Assembly: GCA_900470155.1 (NCBI GenBank)
Contig: UBZT01000017.1
Location: forward strand, 1-51,896
DNA length: 51,896 bases
Reading direction: 5' to 3'
Source of the DNA: Hyphomicrobiales bacterium
Lineage (GTDB): Bacteria > Pseudomonadota > Alphaproteobacteria > Rhizobiales > Rhizobiaceae
The notes under the pieces are model-generated. The model was not told where the DNA came from, ran no database searches, and saw nothing but the letters and a program-made list of their open reading frames with translations. The position numbers and the translations under genes were made by a program. Shown here piece after piece: positions 1 through 9,072 of the stretch. Within the stretch, counting starts at the first letter, position 1. Every line of letters begins with the position of its first letter.

Positions 1-40
1 TCTGCAATCTCCCAGACGTCATTCAGACGTGGGGAGTGTG

Positions 41-79
41 ACATTCCAACTTTGCAGAAACAGGACATTCTAACTTTGC
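41..79. repeat. Pair of 15-nt direct repeats, possible insertion-sequence end
   Basis: Two near-identical copies, acattccaactttgc (41-55) and acattctaactttgc (65-79), lie 24 nt apart, preceded by two copies of cagacgt. Spaced short repeats of this kind occur at the ends of IS21-family elements (family knowledge), so this could be an IS end entering from the left. No transposase is visible in the window. The first 149 bases otherwise hold no gene I can support. Confidence 0.35.
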
Positions 80-149
80 GGCTACATATAGAGATCGCAT
101 AAGATAGATTATGGAACCTAAGACAGCAAGCCAAGGCGGTGACATCAGA

Positions 150-977
150 TCAGTTACATCCATCAACCATCTGAATTTCAAACGACATTTGATCATAACC
201 CGGTTCGACATGCGCCGGCGTTTCGGCCATCACCGTCTGGTAGTCCAGCGGGATATGCATGTGCGTCAGGATCGCGCGACGCGGCTTCAGTCTGTCGATC
301 CACGCGAGCGCTTCACTGAGCGACAAATGGCTCGGATGCGGCCGATACTGCAGCGCGTCGATGAACAGCACATCCAGACCCGACAGCTTGTCGACGGTCG
401 CCATCGGAAAATCGCTGATGTCGCAGCAATAGGCCACATTGCCGATCCTGAGGCCAAGCGACGAGATGTCGCCATGCTGCTGCGAAAGCGGCATCAGCGA
501 GATCGTGCCGCCGGCACCGGAGATCTCGATGGGCGCGTCCAGGTCTGTCAGGATCCGCGGCACGACGATCGGCGGATAATTGCTGCCGGGCGGCGTCTCC
601 AGGCAGTAGCCGAAGCCCATCGCGATGCGTTCCATGGTGAAGGCATCGGCATGGATCGGAATGCGGTGGTGCTGGATGTGGAAATAGCCGCGCAGGTCGT
701 CGATGCCATGCAGGTGGTCGGCATGCGCATGGGTGTAGATCACCGCATCGATCCGCTGGACGCCGGCACGGATCATCTGTTCGCGAAAATCAGGCCCGGT
801 ATCGACGACAACGGTCGTCGTGCCGCCATCCGGGCCGATCTGCTCGATCAGGAAGGATGCACGCGTACGCCGGTTCTTCGGCTCGTCCGGATCGCAAGCG
901 CCCCAGTCGCCGTTGATCCGCGGCACACCGGGCGACGAAGAGCAGCCGAGAAGCGTGAACCGGCGGCGAAAACTCAT
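150..977 (-). CDS. MBL-fold metallo-hydrolase (PhnP-like)
   Basis: A 275-residue protein of the metallo-beta-lactamase fold. The metal-binding motif is T82-H83-A-H85-A-D87-H88; further likely ligands are H168, D186 (CCDISDF) and H241 (THMHIPLD near the C-terminus). This arrangement matches the PhnP / cyclic phosphodiesterase branch; the substrate is unknown. Its ATG overlaps the tatD stop as ATGA, so the two are translationally coupled, last in the rlpA-dac-tmk-holB-metG-tatD direction. The pairing with tatD is common in alphaproteobacteria. No signal peptide, so probably cytosolic. Family call is firm, reaction is not. Confidence 0.9.
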   Translation of the reverse strand: MSFRRRFTLLGCSSSPGVPRINGDWGACDPDEPKNRRTRASFLIEQIGPDGGTTTVVVDTGPDFREQMIRAGVQRIDAVIYTHAHADHLHGIDDLRGYFHIQHHRIPIHADAFTMERIAMGFGYCLETPPGSNYPPIVVPRILTDLDAPIEISGAGGTISLMPLSQQHGDISSLGLRIGNVAYCCDISDFPMATVDKLSGLDVLFIDALQYRPHPSHLSLSEALAWIDRLKPRRAILTHMHIPLDYQTVMAETPAHVEPGYDQMSFEIQMVDGCN

Positions 978-1759
978 GCAAGCCTCGGCATTTTCGCAAA
1001 GCAGCGCAGCGCGTTTGCGGTGGTGATATCGGCCATCTCGGCATAGGACACGCCCTTGACCTCGGCCAGAACCTCGGCCGTGTTGACCACGTAGGACGGC
1101 TCGTTGCGTTTCCCGCGCCAGCGCTTCGGCGCCAGATATGGCGCATCCGTCTCGACCAGCAGCCTGTCCATCGGCACGCTTTTGGCGATCTCGCGCAGCT
1201 CTTCCGACTTCGGAAACGTCACGATGCCGGAAAACGAGATATAGCCGCCAAGCGCATCTCCGGTATCGGCCAGTGCCTGGCCGGCCGAAAAGCAGTGCAG
1301 GATGAAGGGGAAGGCGCCCTTCCCTGTTTCGTCCGTCAGGATTGCCGCCATGTCCTCGTCGGCGCTGCGGCTGTGGATCACCAGCGGCAGTTGCGTGCGC
1401 CGTGCCGCCTCGATATGGCGCAGGAAGCTGGTCTTCTGGTCTTCCGGCGTCTGCGTGTCATAGAAATAGTCGAGACCGGCTTCGCCGATTGCCACGATCT
1501 TGTCATGCGCTTGCGCCAGCCGCACCAGCTCGTCCGCCGTCACGTCGAGTTCGTCGCCGGCATTGTTCGGATGCGTGCCGACAGAGCAGAACACGCTCGG
1601 ATAACGTTCCGTCAGCGCCAGCAGCGTGTCGAGCTTCCTCACTCGGGTCGAGATCGTCACCATCTGTTTGACACCCGCCTGATGCGCGCGCGTCACCAGT
1701 TCGTCGCGCTCGGCGTCGAAATCGGCAAAGTCGAGGTGGCAATGCGTATCGATCAACAT
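974..1759 (-). CDS. tatD: TatD family metal-dependent DNase
   Basis: A 261-residue TIM-barrel hydrolase. The start was placed at the Met of MLIDTHCHLDF, which carries the family's N-terminal metal-binding HxH; an upstream in-frame Met would add 11 Arg-rich residues not found in the family. Other signatures are the IGEAGLDYFYD glutamate, the VIHSR histidine, LHCFSAG and the C-terminal LVETDAPYL aspartate. TatD proteins are 3'-5' DNases or general metal-dependent hydrolases. The gene begins 4 nt after the metG stop and overlaps the next gene by 4 nt, so it belongs to one transcript. Confidence 0.93.
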   Translation of the reverse strand: MLIDTHCHLDFADFDAERDELVTRAHQAGVKQMVTISTRVRKLDTLLALTERYPSVFCSVGTHPNNAGDELDVTADELVRLAQAHDKIVAIGEAGLDYFYDTQTPEDQKTSFLRHIEAARRTQLPLVIHSRSADEDMAAILTDETGKGAFPFILHCFSAGQALADTGDALGGYISFSGIVTFPKSEELREIAKSVPMDRLLVETDAPYLAPKRWRGKRNEPSYVVNTAEVLAEVKGVSYAEMADITTANALRCFAKMPRLA

Positions 1760-1763
1760 GCGC

Positions 1764-3317
1764 TCAGGCCTTGTCCGCTTCCGGCGCAACATAACGCGGG
1801 AAGACCGGCGACGGGGCTTCGAGCACCGTGCCAGGCGTCAGCCGACCGACCGCACCGAGCTTTGAAAACACCCGGTCTTCGGCCGCGACGGCCACCAGGT
1901 CGAGCAGCTTTGCCGCAGATACCGGCATGATCGGCTGGAACAGGATGGCGATCTGGCGCACCACGTCGGCCGTCACATAAAGCACGGTGCCCATGCGCGC
2001 CTCGTCGGTCTTTTTCAGCACCCACGGCGCCTGGGCGGCGAAATAGCGGTCGGCCTCGTTGACGATGTTGATGATCGCCGCCACCGCCTTGTGGATCTGT
2101 TGCTTGTCCATCTCCTCGCGGCAGATGGTGATCGCCTCGTCGGCAGTCTTCAGGATCGCCTCGTCCGCCTCGGTCAGCGGGCCGGGCGCCGGGATGCGGC
2201 CATCGCAATTCTTCACGATCATCGACAGCGAACGGCTGGCGAGATTGCCGATGCCATTGGCGAGATCGGCATTGATGCGGGTGGCGATCCCCTCCTCCGA
2301 ATAGCTGCCGTCCTGCCCGAACGAGACTTCGCGCATGAAGAAATAGCGCACCTGGTCGAGACCGAAATGGTTCACCAGATTGACCGGATCAACCACATTG
2401 CCGAGCGACTTCGACATCTTCTCGCCCTTGTTGAGCAGGAAGCCATGCGCATAAACGCGTTTCGGAAGCGGCAGGCCTGCCGACATCAGGAAGGCCGGCC
2501 AGTAGACGGCGTGGAAACGGATGATGTCCTTGCCGATGATATGCACGTCGGCCGGCCAGTATTTCGCCCGCGGGCCGTTCTGGTCTTCGACATAACCGGT
2601 CGCGGTGATGTAGTTGGTCAGCGCATCGACCCAGACATACATCACATGTTTGTCGTCGCCGGGCACCTTGATGCCCCAGTCAAACGTTGTGCGCGAGATC
2701 GACAGGTCCTTCAGGCCCGACTTGACGAAGGAGATCACCTCGTTGCGCCGTTCGTTCGGGCCGATGAAATCCGGCTGGTCCTCGTAGAGCTTCAAGAGCT
2801 TGTCTTCATAGGCCGACAGCTTGAAGAAATAGCTCTCCTCCTCGACCCATTCGACCGGCGTGCCCTGCGGCCCGTAACGCACGCCATCGGCGCGCAGTTC
2901 GGTCTCGTCTTCCTGGTAGTAAGCCTCGTCGCGCACCGAATACCAGCCGGCATAGCCGCCCTTGTAGATGTCGCCGTTCTTCTCCATCCGCCGCCAGACT
3001 TCCTGCACGGTCTGGTGGTGACGCTGTTCGGTCGTGCGGATGAAGTCGTCGTTCGACGCGTTCAAAAGCGTGCCCATGGCACGGAATTCGTTCGAATTGC
3101 GCTCGGCCAACTCTTCCGGCGAAATGCCTTCGGCGCGCGCCGTCTGCTGCATCTTCTGGCCATGTTCGTCCGTACCGGTCAGGAAGAACACATCCCGTCC
3201 GTCGAGCCGCTGGAACCGCGCCATGGCGTCGGTCGCGATCAGCTCATAGGCATGGCCGATATGCGGCTTGCCGTTCGGATAGGAAATGGCGGTAGTGATG
3301 TAATACGGGTCGCTCAT
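1764..3317 (-). CDS. metG: Methionyl-tRNA synthetase
   Basis: A 517-residue class I aminoacyl-tRNA synthetase that charges tRNA-Met. The HIGH motif is H19-I-G-H22 (in NGKPHIGHAYE) and the KMSKS motif is at about residues 300-304 (GEKMSKS), with GTDEHGQK between. The start is the Met of MSDPYYIT; a Met seven codons upstream is less likely. The zinc-knuckle region has no cysteines (GWYSVRDEAYY), and there is no C-terminal EMAP-type tRNA-binding domain, so this is the short form usual in alphaproteobacteria. It precedes tatD by 4 nt. About 200 nt separate it from holB, enough for an internal promoter, though none is clear. Confidence 0.97.
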   Translation of the reverse strand: MSDPYYITTAISYPNGKPHIGHAYELIATDAMARFQRLDGRDVFFLTGTDEHGQKMQQTARAEGISPEELAERNSNEFRAMGTLLNASNDDFIRTTEQRHHQTVQEVWRRMEKNGDIYKGGYAGWYSVRDEAYYQEDETELRADGVRYGPQGTPVEWVEEESYFFKLSAYEDKLLKLYEDQPDFIGPNERRNEVISFVKSGLKDLSISRTTFDWGIKVPGDDKHVMYVWVDALTNYITATGYVEDQNGPRAKYWPADVHIIGKDIIRFHAVYWPAFLMSAGLPLPKRVYAHGFLLNKGEKMSKSLGNVVDPVNLVNHFGLDQVRYFFMREVSFGQDGSYSEEGIATRINADLANGIGNLASRSLSMIVKNCDGRIPAPGPLTEADEAILKTADEAITICREEMDKQQIHKAVAAIINIVNEADRYFAAQAPWVLKKTDEARMGTVLYVTADVVRQIAILFQPIMPVSAAKLLDLVAVAAEDRVFSKLGAVGRLTPGTVLEAPSPVFPRYVAPEADKA

Positions 3318-3521
3318 GGCTTTTTGTTGTCTTTTCATCGGTTGCGATTGTCTTGGGGCCGGACAATGGCGGCGCGAAAGGGCCGGCCATAAACGGCGAC
3401 GACAAATGGGGTCGAACGCTCTTAAAACATTCTGCCGCCTTTAGGAACAGCAAGTTTGCTGCACTGCCCAGTCGCAATGTCGGGCAGTGGCAATGTCACG
3501 CCTGTCGCCACGTCAGGCGTT

Positions 3522-4547
3522 TCACCGCGCGATCGCGGCCAGCACATCGAGAATGGTCTGCTTGCGGTCGAGATTGTAGCCGGCGGCAATCGATAGCTGC
3601 TCGTTGATCGTCGAGGTGAGCCGCGCATAGTGTTCGGCCGCGTTCAGATCGCCCGACAGCGCCAGACTGCGTGCCAGATCGGCCAGGTGATCGCCGAGAT
3701 GTTCGGTGAAAAAGCCGAAGGCGACCTCGCTGTCCTTGACCGACAGCGCATCGGCGATCTTGAACATCATCCGGCGCTGCGCCGGCCCTTTGGCCGCCAA
3801 CATCTCGTCGAAGGCAGCCAGGATGTCGGCACCACCATAATTGACCAGTTTCAGGGCGCGTGCCACGCTTCCCTTGGCAAGCGCCAGCACCGCGTCGCGC
3901 CGCTCCGCTGGAATGGCAAGCCCAAGCTGGCCGAGCGCCTGGTCCATGGCATCGGGCGAAAGCTGGTCGAGCCGGAGCGGCAGGCAGCGCGAACGGATAG
4001 TCGGCAGGAGTTTGCCCGGCGCATGGCTGAGCACCAGGAACATCGCCCGCTTCGGCGGTTCCTCGAGGATCTTCAGGATTGCATTGGCGGCATTGCGGTT
4101 AAGGTCGTCGGCCGGATCGATGATCACGATGCGCCAGTTGCCGGTGCCCGAGGTCTGGCTGAAAAAATGTCCGGCGCGACGCACCTCATCGACGGTGATC
4201 GCAGATTTCACCCGTCCGGTCTTGTCGTCCACCGGCCGTGACAGATGCAGCAGGTTATGGCTCGCACCGGAGGCAATCTGCCGGCTGATCGGGTGGTCCG
4301 GATCGGGGTCGGCGATCGTGTCCGGTGCCGTTAGCGGATCGGGATAACGCAGGACATGATTGGCAAAGCGGAAGGCGAGCGTCGCCTTGCCGATACCTTC
4401 CGGCCCTTCGATCAGGATGGCGTGATGGCCCTTGCCTGACTTGTAGCCGCGCGCCAGGAAATCCTCGGCATCCCGGTGGCCGAACAGCCTGGTATTCAGC
4501 ATCGGCGCGATGGCGCCGTCCAGCAAGCCTGCCCGTTCCTCGCTCAT
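3522..4547 (-). CDS. holB: DNA polymerase III subunit delta prime
   Basis: A 341-residue AAA+ clamp-loader subunit. Walker A is GPEGIGKA (48-55); sensor 1 lies in FLVLSHAPG, followed by the SRC motif (TIRSRCLPL) and, before it, the LKILEEPP segment typical of delta prime/gamma proteins. It acts with gamma/tau and delta to load the beta clamp. The gene overlaps tmk by 4 nt (ATGA), the usual tmk-holB arrangement in bacteria. No unusual features. Confidence 0.95.
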   Translation of the reverse strand: MSEERAGLLDGAIAPMLNTRLFGHRDAEDFLARGYKSGKGHHAILIEGPEGIGKATLAFRFANHVLRYPDPLTAPDTIADPDPDHPISRQIASGASHNLLHLSRPVDDKTGRVKSAITVDEVRRAGHFFSQTSGTGNWRIVIIDPADDLNRNAANAILKILEEPPKRAMFLVLSHAPGKLLPTIRSRCLPLRLDQLSPDAMDQALGQLGLAIPAERRDAVLALAKGSVARALKLVNYGGADILAAFDEMLAAKGPAQRRMMFKIADALSVKDSEVAFGFFTEHLGDHLADLARSLALSGDLNAAEHYARLTSTINEQLSIAAGYNLDRKQTILDVLAAIAR

Positions 4548-5293
4548 CGGCTCGCCGCCGTCTCAGGTCTGGCAAATCCACCGCGCTGCGTCAGAACCAG
4601 CGTCACCTCTGCGACAATGTCTTTGGCAATCCGGTCGACATCAAGGCTCGCATCGACGACACGGCAGCGCGCCGGCTCGCGCTGGGCAATGTCGAGAAAC
4701 GCTTGGCGCCGTTTTTCGTGCACGTCGGTGTCCTCACGCTCGAACCGGTCTGGCGCTGAAGTCTCACTCTGTTCGCCGGCCCGACGACGCGCGCGCGCCA
4801 GCCCGACATCGGCCGGAAGATCGAGGATCAGCGTCAGGTCCGGCATGGTCTCGCCGACAGCCACGCGCTCAAGTGCCGCCATCAGCGCCGGCTCGAGATT
4901 GCCGGTTACCCCCTGATAGACCCGCGAGGAATCGATGAAGCGGTCGCACAGCACGATTTGGCCGTTCACCAGCGCCGGCCGGATGACCGTTTCCAGATGA
5001 TCTGCCCGCGCCGCCGCAAACAGCATCGCCTCCATGCGCACGCCAAAGGCTTCGGCGGCCCCGGACAACAGAACATGCCGCAGGGCTTCGGCACCCGGCG
5101 ATCCGCCCGGCTCGCGCGTCAGCAGCACCTGATGGCCCTTCTGGCGCAGGCTCTCGGCCAAGCGGCGGATCTGGGTCGATTTCCCGGCCCCCTCGCCTCC
5201 CTCGAAACTGACGAACAATCCGCGTCCGGTTGCCAATGCCTGCCCACTTCCCGCTTGTCTGTCGCCGTGAGGCGTTTTTGCAAATGCCATCAA
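4544..5293 (-). CDS. tmk: Thymidylate kinase
   Basis: A 249-residue kinase converting dTMP to dTDP. The P-loop is G32-GEGAGKST-40 after FVSFE; REPGG, the DRF motif (LCDRFIDSS) and an Arg-rich LID (LARARRRAG) follow. The first 25 residues are an extra, poorly conserved N-terminal stretch; the adjacent second Met is an equally possible start. The gene overlaps holB by 4 nt and follows the carboxypeptidase gene by 73 nt. Confidence 0.96.
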   Translation of the reverse strand: MMAFAKTPHGDRQAGSGQALATGRGLFVSFEGGEGAGKSTQIRRLAESLRQKGHQVLLTREPGGSPGAEALRHVLLSGAAEAFGVRMEAMLFAAARADHLETVIRPALVNGQIVLCDRFIDSSRVYQGVTGNLEPALMAALERVAVGETMPDLTLILDLPADVGLARARRRAGEQSETSAPDRFEREDTDVHEKRRQAFLDIAQREPARCRVVDASLDVDRIAKDIVAEVTLVLTQRGGFARPETAASR

Positions 5294-5366
5294 AGGCCTT
5301 ACAACGCCTCTAGCGCAAGAATGTGTCGAGCGAAACCCGGATGCCGCCCGGATCGGGCTTTTCGCA

Positions 5367-6551
5367 CTATAACCAGAAGAACAGCATTTCGATCAACGCG
5401 TCGCTGGCCCGCTGGCGCAGCGTCCCGACCTCGACGCTCGATGCGCTCTTCAACGGCACCGTGCGCAGCAACCGTTCACCGGAAAACACCGAAAGCGATG
5501 CAATTTCGGCCCCGTCCGCGACCGGCGGATCAAGCGGCCAGCGATAGACCACCTTGGCCTGCAGCCGTTCGGGATTGTTGACCGGCACATAGACCGAGAC
5601 AGGGTTGGCCGCGACCAGCGGCACGGTATCGCTTGCCCCGCCATAGACGCTCGCCTCGCCGATCACTTCGCCGGCCTTGAACAGTTCGCGCATCTCGAAG
5701 GCGTTGAAGCCCCAGTCAAGGACGCGCCTGGCCTCGTCCGTGCGCTCCTTGTCGGTGGCAAGCCCGTTCATGCCGAGAAACAACCGCCGTCCGTTGCGTT
5801 CCGCCGCGGCGATGATGGCAAAGCCGCTGCCTTCGGAATATCCCGTGCCCAGCCCGTCCGCACCGATGCCCAGCAGCGGATTGCGATTGCGCTGCAGGAT
5901 CTTGTTCCATTCGAATTCGGGCAGCTTGAAGGTCAGGTAGAGTTGCGGATAGGTCGTCTGCAGATGCTGCGCCAGCGTCACCAGATCGACCAGCGTCGAG
6001 GCGTTGTCCGGATGCGGCAGCCCGGTCGCATTGCCGAACACGGTATCTTTCAGCCCCAGCGCCTTGGCGCGCGCATTCATCCGCTCGACAAATTTGGCCT
6101 CCGAGCCGGAAATACCCTCGGCCAGGATCAGGCAACCGTCATTGGCTGTCTGCACCGCCACACCCTTGATCAGATCACCGACCGGCACCTGTGACTTGAC
6201 CGCGGCAAACATCGTCGACGTCCGCGACGGCGCGCCACCGGTGCGCCAGGCATATTCCGACACCGGATAGATCGTATCGAGACGGATCTCGCCGCGCGTC
6301 AGCGCATCGAACACCACCTCCAGTGTCATCAGCTTGGCCAGTGACGCCGGTGCAAAGCTTTTGCGCTCGCCCTTGGCCAGCAGCACGGTGCCGGTCGAGG
6401 CTTCGATCAGATAGACTTGTGCCGCCTTGGTTTCGAACAGGGCGGGTGCAGCCGTCGTCTGCGCCATGCCCCGTTTGGCAAACAGCGGCGAAACAGACAG
6501 GCCGATCAGCAGGAAAACGAGGACGAACCTCGAGGCAAGGCGATTTTGCAT
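5367..6551 (-). CDS. D-alanyl-D-alanine carboxypeptidase (PBP5/6 type) with altered motifs
   Basis: A 394-residue peptidase-S11 protein that trims pentapeptide stems of peptidoglycan in the periplasm. A signal peptide covers about residues 1-30. The nucleophile motif is intact (S70-L-A-K73). The second motif, usually SxN, reads T135-A-N137. The third motif, usually KTG, reads G235-T-G237 (context ADGLGTGYSEGSG), so the conserved lysine is missing. The C-terminal beta-domain and a terminal hydrophobic/amphipathic stretch (ALIEMLFFWL) fit membrane anchoring. Either the lineage uses a variant active site or activity is reduced. It sits between rlpA and tmk, 72-73 nt from each, in a cell-envelope/replication run. 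Confidence 0.92.
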   Translation of the reverse strand: MQNRLASRFVLVFLLIGLSVSPLFAKRGMAQTTAAPALFETKAAQVYLIEASTGTVLLAKGERKSFAPASLAKLMTLEVVFDALTRGEIRLDTIYPVSEYAWRTGGAPSRTSTMFAAVKSQVPVGDLIKGVAVQTANDGCLILAEGISGSEAKFVERMNARAKALGLKDTVFGNATGLPHPDNASTLVDLVTLAQHLQTTYPQLYLTFKLPEFEWNKILQRNRNPLLGIGADGLGTGYSEGSGFAIIAAAERNGRRLFLGMNGLATDKERTDEARRVLDWGFNAFEMRELFKAGEVIGEASVYGGASDTVPLVAANPVSVYVPVNNPERLQAKVVYRWPLDPPVADGAEIASLSVFSGERLLRTVPLKSASSVEVGTLRQRASDALIEMLFFWL

Positions 6552-6623
6552 GAACTAACTTCGGCTTCTTGTCCCGGCGGTGTCGTTGCAGGTGTCCGAG
6601 GTCCTTGGCGCCGGACGCCGCGC

Positions 6624-7739
6624 TCAGCCCCCGGCGGAAACGCGGGTCCTGCCTAGCGCGACCGACGACAGAATCGAGGCCTCGGTGAGACCGTCATTGC
6701 GCACCATAACCGCGTCGAAGGCAAGCGCCGCCTTGGGCACAACTGCGGTTTCGGCGTAGGCTGCCGCATAGCCGGAGCCATCCAGTCCGGGCACGTGGGC
6801 CGGACGCTCGGCGGGGAACGGTCCGAAATCGGGCAGAAGCGCGAACTGCTCCATGACGCCAGTCGTTGCCGCCGTCACCATGCCCGGCTGGGCCATCAAT
6901 TGCGCCTGCAGCGTATTGGCCGCCGTAGTACCACCGCTCGGCGTCGGCCCGGCCAGCGCCGTCTGGTAGCTCGGCGTCGCATCGTTTGCATTGCCCGGGC
7001 GATATTGCGGGATACCGGCGTCGTTGGAAGCGACCATCACACCCGATGCGATCTGTCCCTGCGGATCGGCATACGGCGAGCGGTCGCCCTTCTTCACATA
7101 GGAGGCCATCAGGAACGGCATGTCGTGGCCGTCCATGCGCGCCGGGCCGACATATTGCACCCGCACCTTGCCGGTGCCGCTATGGGCCATGTCGAGCATG
7201 TCGGCGGTCTTGTTGGACAGGTCGATGATCCGGCCGGCATGGAACGGCCCGCGATCATTGATGCGCACGACCACCGAGCTGCCATTGGCGAGGTTGGTCA
7301 CCCGCGCATAGCTCGGCAGCGGCAGGGTCGGATGGGCGGCCGAGAGATGATACTGGTCATAGAGTTCGCCATTGGCCGTCTGCCGGCCGTGAAAGGCAGT
7401 GCCGTACCAGGAGGCAATCCCGGTCTTGTCATAGCCGGGATTGTCCTTCGGCACATAGACCTTGCCCTTGACCGTATACGGCTTGCCGACCATGGCGCGG
7501 CCGCCACCCTTCGGCACCGGGCCGCTCGCCACCAGACGCGGGCTGGCCTTCACGCCATATTCCGACTCGGCGAAATATTCCTTCGAACGCTTCTTGTTGG
7601 ACGCTGTGTCCTTGGTTGTCGAACACGATGCGGCAAGGCTGCAGAGAACCGCAATCCCGACCCACTTGGCACCGCTGATCAAACGGCCGCTCACCTTGAC
7701 TTCCATGCGTCCCACTTTTGTCCATCTCGGCCGCAGCAT
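6624..7739 (-). CDS. rlpA: RlpA family lipoprotein (septal lytic transglycosylase type)
   Basis: A 371-residue lipoprotein with a double-psi beta-barrel domain. The N-terminus has a hydrophobic stretch ending in LAASC, a lipobox; Met1 or Met12 (MEVKVSG) could start translation. The RlpA core spans about residues 105-195: GIASWYGTAFHGRQTANGE, then VVRINDRGPF with the catalytic aspartate, then GRIIDLS. RlpA cleaves denuded glycan strands at the septum (known in other bacteria). The C-terminal half is Ala/Gly/Pro-rich and shows no SPOR domain. The 259 nt upstream, before the tRNA gene on the other strand, must hold its promoter. Confidence 0.9.
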   Translation of the reverse strand: MLRPRWTKVGRMEVKVSGRLISGAKWVGIAVLCSLAASCSTTKDTASNKKRSKEYFAESEYGVKASPRLVASGPVPKGGGRAMVGKPYTVKGKVYVPKDNPGYDKTGIASWYGTAFHGRQTANGELYDQYHLSAAHPTLPLPSYARVTNLANGSSVVVRINDRGPFHAGRIIDLSNKTADMLDMAHSGTGKVRVQYVGPARMDGHDMPFLMASYVKKGDRSPYADPQGQIASGVMVASNDAGIPQYRPGNANDATPSYQTALAGPTPSGGTTAANTLQAQLMAQPGMVTAATTGVMEQFALLPDFGPFPAERPAHVPGLDGSGYAAAYAETAVVPKAALAFDAVMVRNDGLTEASILSSVALGRTRVSAGG

Positions 7740-7998
7740 CCCCAGCCACGAACCCGGTCCCGCGCGAGAAACCCCGCAGCTGTCTCATTCCGGAGCAAGG
7801 AAGCCTGTGAAAAATGGCCAAAATGGGAAAAGTCACAACTTTGCCGCAGGGCAAATTTGTTTATGGTTAACAATGCGCTAATTTACGTAACGTGAGTTTG
7901 ACGGAGACCGCGCCACCTACCTCCCCGTGTCGGGGGTGAAAGGCCGAACACAAACCATCTTGCAAAGATCGCCGTCTTTGCGCATAAGGCAGACGTCC

Positions 7999-8088
7999 GG
8001 AAGAGTGTCCGAGCGGTTTAAGGAACCGGTCTTGAAAACCGGCGTGCGGGAGACCGTACCGTGGGTTCGAATCCCACCTCTTCCGCCA
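7999..8088 (+). tRNA. tRNA-Ser (anticodon TGA)
   Basis: A 90-nt class II tRNA. The acceptor strands GGAAGAG (7999-8005) and CTCTTCC (8078-8084) pair fully, with discriminator G and encoded CCA (8086-8088). The anticodon arm is ccggt-cttgaaa-accgg with TGA at 8033-8035. A long variable arm (gtgcgggagaccgtacc region) and the T-arm GTGGG-TTCGAAT-CCCAC fit tRNA-Ser. The low-GC gene just beyond its 3' end suggests use as an integration site. Confidence 0.97.
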
Positions 8089-8120
8089 TATTTAATTGAT
8101 TTGGATCTTTCGCATCGGAC

Positions 8121-8861
8121 TTATGACAAGTCGGTGCCTTGATCCCACAGCGCTTCATAATGTTGTGCCTTCATCAAACTCATTTCCATATCGGCCCGCG
8201 TTACCGAAGCTGGCGAACGCTTGGCTATATCCTTAAAGGACTGGGAGATGAGCCATACCTCCCTATTATCGATGATAATCAGGCGGTCGTGCAAAGATCC
8301 AGATGGTACATACCGGACGTCTACTTGGTGCGTTTGCGAGATGGTGTCTGTTGCCCATCTTCCCGCGGAAGCGAGTAGAGATAAATGGTACTCTTGACGC
8401 CGGGCAGTCAGACAACGGACGCCGTGGCGAGCAGTAGCGTGAGGGGCAAAGTCGGTGAAGATCGATGCGTTTAGATAAGGATCGACTATAAGCAGATCAT
8501 TGCACTCGGTTTGTACAAGCTTGATAAGGGCAGCGTAACCGTTCCATGTGGCACCTGCGGGAATAAAAGCACCTTGCGATGCAATGGGCGCCAAAAGCTC
8601 CATCCTACTGTAGGCGTCGTGTAGAGGAATAAGTATATTGTCGCGACTATGACTGTAGCCGCCTAAGTTATGACGCGCTGTTCTGAAGCTTAGAAGCGCC
8701 GGTATCGCTCCGCTTGCCTCCAATATTGCGTCTGCTCGCCCTAACCAACGTAATTCCTTTTCTGTCAACGGATCCCCGTAAACAAAATTTGGCGATTCGC
8801 GTATTACCGCCTCAAGTATCGCTAGCATTTGGGCCGGACTGAGTGTTTTTCCGCTGTCCAT
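8121..8861 (-). CDS. PLD-like phosphodiesterase-fold protein, probably acquired
   Basis: A 246-residue protein with a single PLD-type motif H191-D-R193-LIII-D198, that is HxRx4D in place of HxKx4D, preceded by the strand LLIVDPYL (123-130), the usual start of such domains. Similar single-motif domains occur in restriction-like nucleases and C-terminal MIT-type domains; which applies here is unclear. The N-terminal 60 residues look helical. GC content is clearly lower than in flanking genes, and it lies 32 nt past a tRNA-Ser, so it is probably horizontally acquired. No integrase or partner gene is adjacent. Defence or phosphodiester chemistry is possible but not shown. Confidence 0.65.
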   Translation of the reverse strand: MDSGKTLSPAQMLAILEAVIRESPNFVYGDPLTEKELRWLGRADAILEASGAIPALLSFRTARHNLGGYSHSRDNILIPLHDAYSRMELLAPIASQGAFIPAGATWNGYAALIKLVQTECNDLLIVDPYLNASIFTDFAPHATARHGVRCLTARRQEYHLSLLASAGRWATDTISQTHQVDVRYVPSGSLHDRLIIIDNREVWLISQSFKDIAKRSPASVTRADMEMSLMKAQHYEALWDQGTDLS

Positions 8862-9029
8862 TGCAGATCATTGCATCAGATGATCGGGGGCAGTCAATTG
8901 CAACCCTCAGATTCTGGCTGACGAATTGCAACTGTGAGCAACAGGGCATTTGTAATGACACGCGCAAATATCTCCTTCCCCACCCCCATCTTGACTCCTG
9001 CGCCCGCCATGTCACCTTTTCCCCACCGC

Positions 9030-9051
9030 AGGCCGTTTGGGAGAACGGCCT
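9030..9051 (+). promoter_or_regulatory. Hairpin in the leader of the 9073 gene
   Basis: AGGCCGTT (9030-9037) and AACGGCCT (9044-9051) form a perfect 8-bp stem with a 6-nt loop. It ends 12 nt before the GGAGGAG ribosome-binding site at 9064-9070. There is no T-run. It could be a leader structure or a terminator remnant. Confidence 0.35.
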
Positions 9052-9072
9052 CGGGCGACCATGGGAGGAGAC

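Noticed and set aside
5367..6551. Inactive pseudogene status of the carboxypeptidase
   Set aside because: The frame is intact with signal peptide and the SLAK motif; a variant active site is at least as likely as loss of function.
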